Positions 1 through 6,895 of a DNA stretch of 64,000 nt are shown in pieces. Source of the stretch: CAYTGM01 sp964437365. GTDB taxonomy: Bacteria; Sumerlaeota; Sumerlaeia; SLMS01. The position numbers and the translations under genes are program-made. The stretch lies in the NCBI GenBank assembly GCA_964437365.1, contig CAYTGM010000006.1, forward strand, positions 124,001-188,000, read 5' to 3'. Numbering within the stretch: position 1 is the first letter of the stretch; each line of letters begins with the position of its first letter. Under the pieces are notes generated by a model. The model worked only from the letters and a program-made list of their open reading frames with translations. It ran no database searches and had not been told where the DNA came from.

Positions 1-1
1 T

Positions 2-184
2 AAGGGCAACCTCGCGCTTGCCATGGACATGATCAGTGATGCTGAGATTGCTGCCGGTCAGCTCTCGGTCTACTGTCGCAGCGGTCTTGATTCCAGCAAG
101 AAACATCCAGACCTTGAAGCCCTCCAGCAGAATATCGACGTTGTAAGAACTCTTATCAAACATGCATTTAGAGAAGAAGGCTGA
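2..184 (+). CDS. C-terminal end of an unidentified protein (truncated by window edge)
   Basis: An open frame runs from the first bases to a TGA at 182-184 and gives about 60 residues ending in HAFREEG. The composition (many Ala, Leu, Asp and Glu, few aromatics) suggests a helical protein end, but I do not recognise the family. It stops about 10 bases before the end of the convergently transcribed comF gene, so the two are tail to tail. The start and most of the protein lie outside the window, and no function is claimed. Confidence 0.55.
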   Translation, partial: KGNLALAMDMISDAEIAAGQLSVYCRSGLDSSKKHPDLEALQQNIDVVRTLIKHAFREEG

Positions 185-194
185 GGTGAGGAAG

Positions 195-989
195 TTATTC
201 TTCTCCTCTGCCCTCTCTCAATCTTGCCCTCAGGATTGAAAATGCCTGAACATCCAGAGCACCTGCCTCTTTGACGATCTCAGCCACTGCACTTACGGTT
301 GATCCCGTTGTAATGACGTCATCCACGATAAGTACATTTCGTTTTCGAAATACATCAGCTCTCTCTACCCTGAACAGTTCCCGTGCATTATTGATTCGCT
401 CTTCCTTTGTATGATAGCGAGCCTGGGGCGAGCCACTCCGCTTTCGCGATAGAGCTGCTGCTGGAGCGATGTCCCATTCTTGGTCTTTGGCAAGGCGCTC
501 AGCCAGCAGCCATGACTGATTATAGCCACGACTGAACTTTCGCCTTAAGGAAACCGGTATAGATACAAGTAAGGGTTTTTTCTCGGCTAGATGTGAAAAG
601 TAATCGGGGTGATAAGACTTCGCCAGACCAATCAACCACTGCGCAGCGTAAGGCATTCTTTGGTATTTCATTTTCCTCACGATCTGCCCGGCAGAAGATT
701 GATAGTGAAAAGCGCTTCTGACTCTGTTGATCCCGAGACCTCCCTCGAGACAATTCTCGCAGCCATCGGCATCAAGATTCCTGGGCGATGGAATTCCGCA
801 ATTTGGGCAGCATTCCAACTCTTTCAAAGGCCTCAAGAAAACCTGACAGTCTATACAAAGCGCACTGAGTGGAATGTGGAAGCTGACTTCCTGAAATGGA
901 AGAGCCCTGTTGCATGACAAGCAACAGGGCGGTAAAAGATACTCAAACAGGCGTTTGGCATGATGCCATTTCCTTCTCTCCTCCTTCAC
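195..989 (-). CDS. comF: ComF family protein (double zinc finger plus phosphoribosyltransferase)
   Basis: The 264-residue protein has the ComF layout. Four Cys pairs lie in the first 80 residues (C23/C26, C45/C48, C61/C64, C77/C80), fitting an N-terminal zinc-binding region. A type I phosphoribosyltransferase domain follows, with the PRPP loop VLIVDDVITTGST at residues 219-231 and the family motif RRKFSRGYNQS near residue 150. ComF proteins are cytoplasmic and needed for DNA uptake in competent bacteria, but many non-competent bacteria carry homologues (often called GntX or amidophosphoribosyltransferase-like), so the name says little about competence here. The start is GTG, because no in-frame ATG precedes the zinc finger. 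A 10-bp perfect inverted repeat lies within codons 20-29. Family assignment is firm; cellular role is not. Confidence 0.9.
   Translation of the reverse strand: MKEERRKWHHAKRLFEYLLPPCCLSCNRALPFQEVSFHIPLSALCIDCQVFLRPLKELECCPNCGIPSPRNLDADGCENCLEGGLGINRVRSAFHYQSSAGQIVRKMKYQRMPYAAQWLIGLAKSYHPDYFSHLAEKKPLLVSIPVSLRRKFSRGYNQSWLLAERLAKDQEWDIAPAAALSRKRSGSPQARYHTKEERINNARELFRVERADVFRKRNVLIVDDVITTGSTVSAVAEIVKEAGALDVQAFSILRARLREGRGEE
904..930. repeat. Perfect inverted repeat inside the 5' part of comF
   Basis: GCCCTGTTGC (904-913) and GCAACAGGGC (921-930) are exact reverse complements with a 7-base loop. The repeat sits in the coding sequence for the first zinc-finger cysteines. It may be chance, or a hairpin in the comF mRNA near its 5' end. 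Confidence 0.5.
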
Positions 990-998
990 TTCGATGAA

Positions 999-2180
999 TT
1001 ATCTCCCGAATCCAAAGAAGCGTTTTTTCTTCTTCTCTTCGGGCTTTTCTCGATCGAGGGCACCCTTCTTGCCCTGCTCCGCGAGAAATTTCTTCATCTC
1101 CTTATTATTCTGTGCCGCGGCATGACGTGCACCGTCATCCTGTTGAAAGACATCTTCGCCAGCATCGGGATTCTCCATCTCAAGTATTTGATCATACGAG
1201 AGGGACTTGGGACGGACCCGAAAGCTGCTGGCATTACGCAAATTTTCCATTCGACTCAGCAACTCAGTCGCGCTGAATGGCTTTGTGAGATAGTCATCCG
1301 CTCCCAGTCGCTTGGCCATATTAATATCTTTATCTGAGCTTTTGGCCGAGCACATGAGAATAGGCATCCGTGAAAAGGCGCGATTAGACCGCAAGGACTG
1401 AACAAGCTGATACCCATTCATTTTTGGCAGCATGACGTCTATAATCAGAAGGTCCGGCTGATACTTCACCAGCTTTTCAATCGCATCCATGCCATCGACA
1501 GCGAAGACCGTCTCGTAGACGTCCATCAGAGTCATCCGCATCAACGAGCTGATTTCCTGGTCATCATCGACAACGAGTACACGCGGTTTTAATTCGCCTG
1601 CCTCTGTTCTTTCGATTTTGTCCGGTGTAGCTTTCTGCTGCGGAGCTTTCGCCGATTCTGGTGCAGTTTTGGGTGCCGGAGCAGCTCTTGGCGGAGGCGT
1701 AGAAGGCGTATCTGTTTCCCAACTCGAAGCTCCTGGGGCGGCAGGTACCTTGCCTTCTTTCTCTGCCTTCTTGATCTCATCGATCGACTTGCGATTCTGT
1801 TTCTTTGGAGGAGGTGTGCGCTCAAAAAAGACATCTATATTCTTAAGCAGCCTTGCAGGCTCGAAGGGCTTGGTTAGATAGAGGTCAGCTCCAGAGTCGT
1901 ATCCCTTCATCATGTCATCCTTACTGCTGAGCGCGGAAAGAAACAGCACGGGTACATTCTTGAACTTAGGATTGTTTCGAATAGCTTTACATGCCTCGAA
2001 GCCGTTCATCAGCGGCATCATGACATCCATCACGATGAAGTCAGGATCGTAGCGTTCAAGTTTTTCGAGCGCATCCAGTCCGTCGTGAGCTTCGACGACC
2101 TCGTATTTATCCTGGAGAGTTGTTCGTACGATCATACGAACGTCCTCTTCATCATCAACGGTTAAAATTCTCCAGGTCAT
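999..2180 (-). CDS. Response regulator with two receiver domains
   Basis: This 393-residue protein has two CheY-like receiver domains joined by a Pro/Ala/Lys-rich linker of roughly 75 residues. The first (residues 3-120) has the acidic pair VDDEED, phospho-acceptor D52 in FIVMDVMMP and the signature LTKPF. The second (about 200-320) has VVDDDQE, LLIIDVMLP and LTKPF. The tail is charged and ends in KKKKRFFGFGR. No DNA-binding or enzymatic output domain is visible, so it probably acts through protein contacts in a phosphorelay. Both receivers keep the acidic triad and conserved Lys and should be phosphorylatable. The frame is open 28 codons further upstream, but MTWRILTVDD is the natural domain start and a purine-rich AAGAAAGG precedes it. 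No histidine kinase is adjacent. Confidence 0.88.
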   Translation of the reverse strand: MTWRILTVDDEEDVRMIVRTTLQDKYEVVEAHDGLDALEKLERYDPDFIVMDVMMPLMNGFEACKAIRNNPKFKNVPVLFLSALSSKDDMMKGYDSGADLYLTKPFEPARLLKNIDVFFERTPPPKKQNRKSIDEIKKAEKEGKVPAAPGASSWETDTPSTPPPRAAPAPKTAPESAKAPQQKATPDKIERTEAGELKPRVLVVDDDQEISSLMRMTLMDVYETVFAVDGMDAIEKLVKYQPDLLIIDVMLPKMNGYQLVQSLRSNRAFSRMPILMCSAKSSDKDINMAKRLGADDYLTKPFSATELLSRMENLRNASSFRVRPKSLSYDQILEMENPDAGEDVFQQDDGARHAAAQNNKEMKKFLAEQGKKGALDREKPEEKKKKRFFGFGR

Positions 2181-2587
2181 GGTGGGGAGCCCTTTCTTAT
2201 CTTTTTCAAGTATTCGAAAACTTTCTAAGTATGTAACATTTTCATGTGGAAAGCCAAGCCGCAAATGAAGAAAGATGAATGATCTCTGATAAAGGACACC
2301 AAATATTGGGCCTAATGAACAGAGAAATGAAAAAGCCAGAACAAAGGCAGACTATAGAAGAGAGGCGCAAAGCTTTGATTTATCTAAACTTAACCCCTCG
2401 AACCTAACTTGACCGTAATTCATGTACTGGTGCCAGCGACAAGTACCTTCTAAGTTAAAACCTACCTGCATTCCACCTGCTCTGAGAAGCAGCTAGAATG
2501 CAGGCAGAAAGCAGGGGGAAAGCAGGAAGATTGAGAATCGACCGTTTTTGAATCATAGAACCGAACTAAACTTCCATCATCGTTTTC
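2181..2587. other. Intergenic region with a hairpin repeat
   Basis: There is no convincing gene. The only structure I see is the inverted repeat at 2465-2504, listed separately. The rest is probably upstream sequence for the response regulator and downstream sequence of the DUF805 gene. Confidence 0.5.
2465..2504. repeat. Nested hairpin repeat sharing a 14-mer with 31229-31242
   Basis: CCTGCATTC (2465-2473) pairs with GAATGCAGG (2496-2504). Inside it, CTGCT (2477-2481) pairs with AGCAG (2488-2492). The 14-mer TGCATTCCACCTGC at 2467-2480 recurs as its reverse complement at 31229-31242, also within an inverted-repeat-rich intergenic segment. This looks like a dispersed intergenic palindromic repeat. 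Confidence 0.55.
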
Positions 2588-3037
2588 TTATCCGATGAAG
2601 GGTCCAGATCCAGGAGAGTCTTGAGGGTATTGGGCATTATTGACGGGACTCTTCGGGTCGGGGCCGTATTTATTGTCACCCTGGGTGCCTTCTACCACTA
2701 GATTGATCAGTGCGAAAATAGCACCTATACAAGGAACGAAGAGAATAAGAACGAGAATGCCCGATTGATTCCAGTCGTGGAGTCGTCGGACATTAAGAGA
2801 AAGAGCGGGGATGAAGATGACCAATGCGAAGAGGAAAAAGAGGAGTTGAGGAATCAGAGCGATCACCGACTCTTCACCCAACATGACAGCGAGGATCCCT
2901 GAGATAGCACCTGCAAGGAAACCTAAGCAAATGTTAGTAACAATAAATACCGCTGCTTCTCGGCGCCTTGAGCGCCCTTCAAACTGAAGGCCTTTCTTTA
3001 GAACTGCGAGATATTCCTGGACAGGATTCAAAGACAT
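2588..3037 (-). CDS. DUF805 family inner-membrane protein
   Basis: This small integral membrane protein (about 149 residues) matches the DUF805 (YhaH-like) pattern. An N-terminal FEGRSRRREA segment is followed by hydrophobic helices, the signature NVRRLHDWNQSG, another hydrophobic stretch, and the tail GTQGDNKYGPDPKSP, equivalent to the usual G-x-N-x-[YF]-G-x-[DN]-P ending. The molecular function of the family is unknown. A GTG three codons upstream is possible, but the ATG at 3037 has AGAGGTG at good spacing and gives MSLNPVQEYL. No operon partner is evident on this strand. Confidence 0.85.
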   Translation of the reverse strand: MSLNPVQEYLAVLKKGLQFEGRSRRREAAVFIVTNICLGFLAGAISGILAVMLGEESVIALIPQLLFFLFALVIFIPALSLNVRRLHDWNQSGILVLILFVPCIGAIFALINLVVEGTQGDNKYGPDPKSPVNNAQYPQDSPGSGPFIG

Positions 3038-3650
3038 TTTGAGCACCTCTGCGTTGTACTTCTAAATTTAATTCAATATAATTCTGGAAACGAAGGGGCT
3101 AGCTCTTCAAAGATCGGAGATGATGTCAACGTCTAATCATTTCAACGGCCTGCTTCAAGTTCTCTAAGAAGAGCGGCGGCTTCTGTTCCCCTAAGTAGAT
3201 CAGAAAGAAGACCTTCGACGTGTTCCTGAAACTCGAAAAATTTCATTCTTCCTCAACTTCAAAAACCATACAGAATAGCTGCCACAATGAATGTCCGTAT
3301 AGATGGTGAGCGAGAGGGGTGGATCTGTGTGCTTGGAAACGCAGGAATAGTGGTCCTACTTCGAGGCCTTCAGGCCCCAGAGCTACTGCTCGCAGCCAAC
3401 AGGTATTGAGCAGGATTTCTGAAGATCACTCTCATTCTCTTAACATTCCCCCTGAGTTAGAACCTGGGCATGAGAATATGTGGATTCGTGTGGGAAGCCA
3501 TTCAGGGTAGATGAATAGTAATGCAGCTTACCATTGATTTGATCAGTGAGTGAAGATCTGGTCCTGAAATATAGAGCAAGGAAGGACTTTTACTTTTCCT
3601 TCTATTGACATTTAATCTTAGAACCAGTTAGACACTGATTTATCTGGACC
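3038..3650. other. Intergenic region holding a decayed queG fragment
   Basis: Apart from the queG-like remnant (3142-3246 plus similarity to about 3285), this 600-base stretch has no gene I can support. The last 100 bases are AT-rich and probably carry the promoter of the downstream PLP enzyme. Confidence 0.5.
3142..3246 (-). pseudogene. Decayed copy of the queG start (methyltransferase-queG junction)
   Basis: The minus strand encodes 34 residues starting MKFFEFQEHVEGLLSDLL and then stopping. This closely matches the first 32 residues of the intact queG at 6006 (MKFSKLQELVEDLHFDLL), including the later EAA and ELE positions. Similarity continues upstream of the ATG: the sequence up to about 3285 encodes VFEVEEE and a stop overlapping the ATG, mirroring VFEFDEK and the ATGA overlap between the methyltransferase and queG at 6003-6006. 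The remnant therefore comes from a copy of that gene junction and kept only about 140 bp. It is too short to be a working reductase. Confidence 0.75.
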
Positions 3651-4943
3651 ATGCAGAAATATATACCTGAGTCATGTTGTGATCTTATGTACAATATCAA
3701 GGATGTTCGAAGTCAGTTCCCTTCCCTGAAAATTCGTGATAATGGGGGCAAAGCTGTTTTTCTAGATGCACCAGGAGGAACACAAACTCCCAAGCGAGTG
3801 ATAGATAGAATCACTCGATACTATATTGAAGAAAACGCAAATACCGGAGGCCGTTTTATCACGAGCAGGAGGAATGATGAAATGCTCCTCCAGGCGCGTG
3901 AAGCTTTTTCCGACTTTTTCCGATGCTCACCGGAAGAAGTTGCTTTCTGTCACAATGCGACAACAATCAGCTATAAGCTGTCTCATGCCTTAGTCCGTGA
4001 CATGAATCCAGGTGATGAGGTCATTTTAACAGATCTTGATCACGAGGCAAACCGGGGGCCATGGGAAGTTCTCGCAGAAAGAGGGATCGTTATACGAAAT
4101 GTACGTGTAAATCCCGAGAGTCTGTCCCTTGACTATGATCACCTTGAAAGCCTCCTGAGTGAAAAGACGAGAATCGTAGCATTCAATTATGCTTCCAACG
4201 CTGTGGGGACCATCAGCGACGCAAAGCGAATTATCTCACTGGCACATGATGCTGGCGCGATTACGATTGCAGATGCTGTTCATTATGCTCTTCACGGCGT
4301 GATAGACGTGAGTTCACTGAACGTAGATTTTCTATATTGTTCAGCCTATAAGTTTTTCGGACCCCATGTGGGGATTCTCTATGGGAAACACGAATGCTTC
4401 GAGCGGTTAAGAACCCTGAGTGTGAGCGCCCAAAAACCTGTTCCTCCGAACAAATTCGAAACAGGAACTCTGAATCACGAGGGAATTGCGGGTGCAGCCG
4501 AGGCGGTAGAGTTCCTTGCAGACCTTGGCAGGAATTGTCCTGATGTCATGAGTCCGGAGGACGAACTATCATCAAACCGTCGGAGAAATATCGTCAACGG
4601 GATGAGCGCTATTGAACAGTATGAAAAGCCATTGGCTGAATACTTCAAGAAGGAGCTCGCACAGATTAATGGACTGCATTTATATACGCCTCCCGATAAT
4701 ATTCCTTCAACCTCGACAATCTCCTTTCGTCTTCGAGACAAGCAGCCTGATACCGTGTCTGCCCATCTTGCCAGGAAAGGAATTTTCACCTGGGCCGGAA
4801 GCTTTTACGTTGTGCAGCTCATGAAAACACTGGGCCTCAGTGATAAGGGAGGTATGTCCCGTATCGGACTTGCTCCTTACAACACGAAAGAGGAAATTGA
4901 TTATACGCTGGAAGTTCTGAGCGATTTATCAAAAACCAGTTAA
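3651..4943 (+). CDS. Class V aminotransferase / cysteine desulfurase-like PLP enzyme
   Basis: The 430-residue fold-type I PLP enzyme resembles the cysteine-desulfurase-like 'VC1184' subfamily. Visible features are the N-terminal FLDAPGGTQTP segment, the ATTISYKLSHAL region, DHEANRGPW, the cofactor-binding D208 in TIADAVHYA with H211, and the Schiff-base lysine K234 in SAYKFFGPHVG. No obvious mobile-loop catalytic Cys of IscS/SufS type is seen, so desulfurase activity is not assured; it may be another lyase or aminotransferase. No Fe-S assembly genes are near. An alternative start is Met13 (position 3687), which better fits the family N-terminus; neither start has a strong ribosome-binding site. 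It converges with queG, 7 bases away. Confidence 0.82.
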   Translation: MQKYIPESCCDLMYNIKDVRSQFPSLKIRDNGGKAVFLDAPGGTQTPKRVIDRITRYYIEENANTGGRFITSRRNDEMLLQAREAFSDFFRCSPEEVAFCHNATTISYKLSHALVRDMNPGDEVILTDLDHEANRGPWEVLAERGIVIRNVRVNPESLSLDYDHLESLLSEKTRIVAFNYASNAVGTISDAKRIISLAHDAGAITIADAVHYALHGVIDVSSLNVDFLYCSAYKFFGPHVGILYGKHECFERLRTLSVSAQKPVPPNKFETGTLNHEGIAGAAEAVEFLADLGRNCPDVMSPEDELSSNRRRNIVNGMSAIEQYEKPLAEYFKKELAQINGLHLYTPPDNIPSTSTISFRLRDKQPDTVSAHLARKGIFTWAGSFYVVQLMKTLGLSDKGGMSRIGLAPYNTKEEIDYTLEVLSDLSKTS

Positions 4944-4950
4944 TTGATGC

Positions 4951-6006
4951 TTAAGCAGTGTTTTGGTCAACAATCACTTGGTATATGAGGCGAAGCCAGT
5001 CAGGAAGCTTTTGATCTTCCATGGCCTCTCTCAGGGCAGAGAGCGTATCCTCACTGCCGTTGTAGAGGGAAAGAATAGCTGCATTGCGGGCAAGATTGTG
5101 AGCTCCGGCACGCTTTAATGGCGACGAAATATGGTCAAATTTCTCGAGTTCCTTCTCTGGGTTGCGAATCCAGTCTGCCAGCTTGACCTTTTCACCGACA
5201 ATCGGTTCTCCAAGCTCAGTGACATCTTTTGGTCTTGATCTTGACTGATTATAAGGACAGACGTCTTGACATATATCGCATCCAAAGAAATTCCCAGCAA
5301 ATCTGTCCCAGAATTCATTCTTGATTGGCCCATCTTTTTCAATTGTGAGGTAGGAAAGACATCTAGTGGCATCCAGTTGATAGGGGGCTGTTATTGCATC
5401 CGTTGGACAAGCGTCAATGCAACGTCTGCAGTTCCCACATGAAGCAGTTATATCTGGAAATTCAGCTGACATATCATTTTCAATCGGAAGATCGGACAGA
5501 ATGCATCCCAGCAAAAAATAGCTTCCTTTGTCTGGGTGGATGAGCAGGGTGTGTTTTCCACGAAACCCAAGTCGTGCCCTCTCTGCCCAGGCTCGTTCCA
5601 TCACCGGCCCATAATCAACATAATAGCGAAAGGTGTTTTCAGGATACCGCTGCTGCAATAGACGTGCTGCACTCTTAAGTTTCTTCTCAAAGACTCGGTG
5701 ATAGTCTCTGAACTGTGCATACTTGCTGATGCGTCCTTCACCCGGCTTGAGAAGTGATGGTATAGCTTGCGAATCTATATGATAAGAAATCCCGGTTATG
5801 ATCAAACTCTGGCAATCATCAACGACTCGAGAGGGATCGCAACGTCGTTGGGGATCCTTTTCCAACCATTTCATATCACCATGATACTTGTTAGCCAGCC
5901 ACTCTTTGAAATCTTCAAGCTCCTTCTCTAAAAGGGCGGCTTCTGCTACGCCAAGGAGGTCAAAGTGAAGATCTTCGACGAGTTCCTGTAACTTAGAAAA
6001 CTTCAT
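4951..6006 (-). CDS. queG: Epoxyqueuosine reductase QueG
   Basis: This cytosolic cobalamin-dependent iron-sulfur enzyme reduces epoxyqueuosine to queuosine in tRNA, the last step of queuosine synthesis. The 351-residue protein has the ferredoxin-like double cluster: C190-x2-C193-x2-C196-x3-C200 in CGNCRRCIDACP, and C243-x2-C246-x3-C250 in CDICQDVCP, with C216 available as a further ligand. The conserved catalytic region YVDYGPVMER has D131, and GSYFLLGCIL follows. It lacks an obvious HEAT extension beyond the short C-terminal helical part. The ATG overlaps the TGA of the upstream methyltransferase gene (ATGA), so the two are translationally coupled. A short degraded copy of this junction is at 3142-3285. 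Other queuosine genes are not in the window. Confidence 0.94.
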   Translation of the reverse strand: MKFSKLQELVEDLHFDLLGVAEAALLEKELEDFKEWLANKYHGDMKWLEKDPQRRCDPSRVVDDCQSLIITGISYHIDSQAIPSLLKPGEGRISKYAQFRDYHRVFEKKLKSAARLLQQRYPENTFRYYVDYGPVMERAWAERARLGFRGKHTLLIHPDKGSYFLLGCILSDLPIENDMSAEFPDITASCGNCRRCIDACPTDAITAPYQLDATRCLSYLTIEKDGPIKNEFWDRFAGNFFGCDICQDVCPYNQSRSRPKDVTELGEPIVGEKVKLADWIRNPEKELEKFDHISSPLKRAGAHNLARNAAILSLYNGSEDTLSALREAMEDQKLPDWLRLIYQVIVDQNTA

Positions 6007-6812
6007 TTTTCATCAAATTCAAAAACAATATAGATGATATAGAACCAGTTCATTGAGCGGAGAGTCGGTAAAAGCCGGAAAAGAAAACGATCAATAGAAA
6101 GCAGTCTTTTCTCGAAGAACCTGAACACTCGAGCGCTTCTCAGGATAAAATTAAAGGGCATGGCAAAGAAGGAAAGAAAGTACATCGATTTCACCTGACA
6201 GGTAGTGCTGTCAGAGAAGGAAGCAATGAAGTCTTTAAGTATTGATCTGCTGAAGTAATCAGTAATTTCTGTCCAGACCTTTGGTGCGAAGGTGCTTCTG
6301 TACAAATTCACGAAGGGGTTATAGACAGAGGGTTCAATGAAGATCGAGCGGCAACGGTGAGCGGCGATCCGTTCAAGTTCAGCTGCAACTTTATCTCGTC
6401 TTGTGTGAATCAGGACACTTTTCGATACCTGGCGTTCGAAAATACGATCAGAAAAAGGGAGGAATTCTGCTTCGCCGACAACAAAGTGAATTCTATCCTC
6501 CAGACCTGCTTTCATCGCTTCCTGTCTTGCGATTTTAAGACGTTCAATACTTAGGTCGACAATCACCACACGAGCTCCTCGTCGAGCCATCAGGATGGCA
6601 AAGAGTCCCAGTCCCCCACCAAGATCTAGTGTTAATGAGCCTGACCACGGCTCCAGTTTGTTGAGAGCGACCCTGACGTCTCCTGTCTCGAAGAGTTGAA
6701 GTTGCTGCTCCAGTTCGAGTTCAGCCCCTTGTGCTTTTAGATTCTGAGCATCCAGGGTGGACTTCCAGTGTGATTTGTTTTTCTCCCAGCGTTTGTTGGT
6801 CATCTCTCTCAT
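6003..6812 (-). CDS. Class I SAM-dependent methyltransferase
   Basis: This 269-residue protein has a Rossmann methyltransferase core. Motif I is LDLGGGLGLFAILMARRGA (about residues 60-80), the acidic end of strand 2 is VVIVDLS, and GEAEFLPFSDR precedes the motif IV region. It resembles the Methyltransf_11/25 group; the substrate cannot be read. The C-terminal third is rich in Phe and Arg with possible hydrophobic helices (FFAMPFNFIL, FYIIYIVF), which may mean membrane contact or a lipid/quinone-like substrate. AAGGA six bases before the ATG at 6812 supports the start. It is the first gene of a coupled pair with queG. Confidence 0.82.
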   Translation of the reverse strand: MREMTNKRWEKNKSHWKSTLDAQNLKAQGAELELEQQLQLFETGDVRVALNKLEPWSGSLTLDLGGGLGLFAILMARRGARVVIVDLSIERLKIARQEAMKAGLEDRIHFVVGEAEFLPFSDRIFERQVSKSVLIHTRRDKVAAELERIAAHRCRSIFIEPSVYNPFVNLYRSTFAPKVWTEITDYFSRSILKDFIASFSDSTTCQVKSMYFLSFFAMPFNFILRSARVFRFFEKRLLSIDRFLFRLLPTLRSMNWFYIIYIVFEFDEK

Positions 6813-6895
6813 CAGTATTCCTTGCGTCTGTGCGTGCCGATCCTTATGCTCTTAAGCCTTAAAGCTGAAAAGGGAAGGCGTCAAATCTGAAAGCT

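Noticed and set aside
960..1337. 125-codon plus-strand open frame
   Set aside because: Antisense to the two-receiver response regulator and comF start; the minus-strand frame has clear domain motifs.
3319..3510. 63-codon plus-strand open frame in the intergenic region upstream of the PLP enzyme
   Set aside because: No ribosome site, no family pattern, Ser/Arg/Pro-rich random-looking composition.
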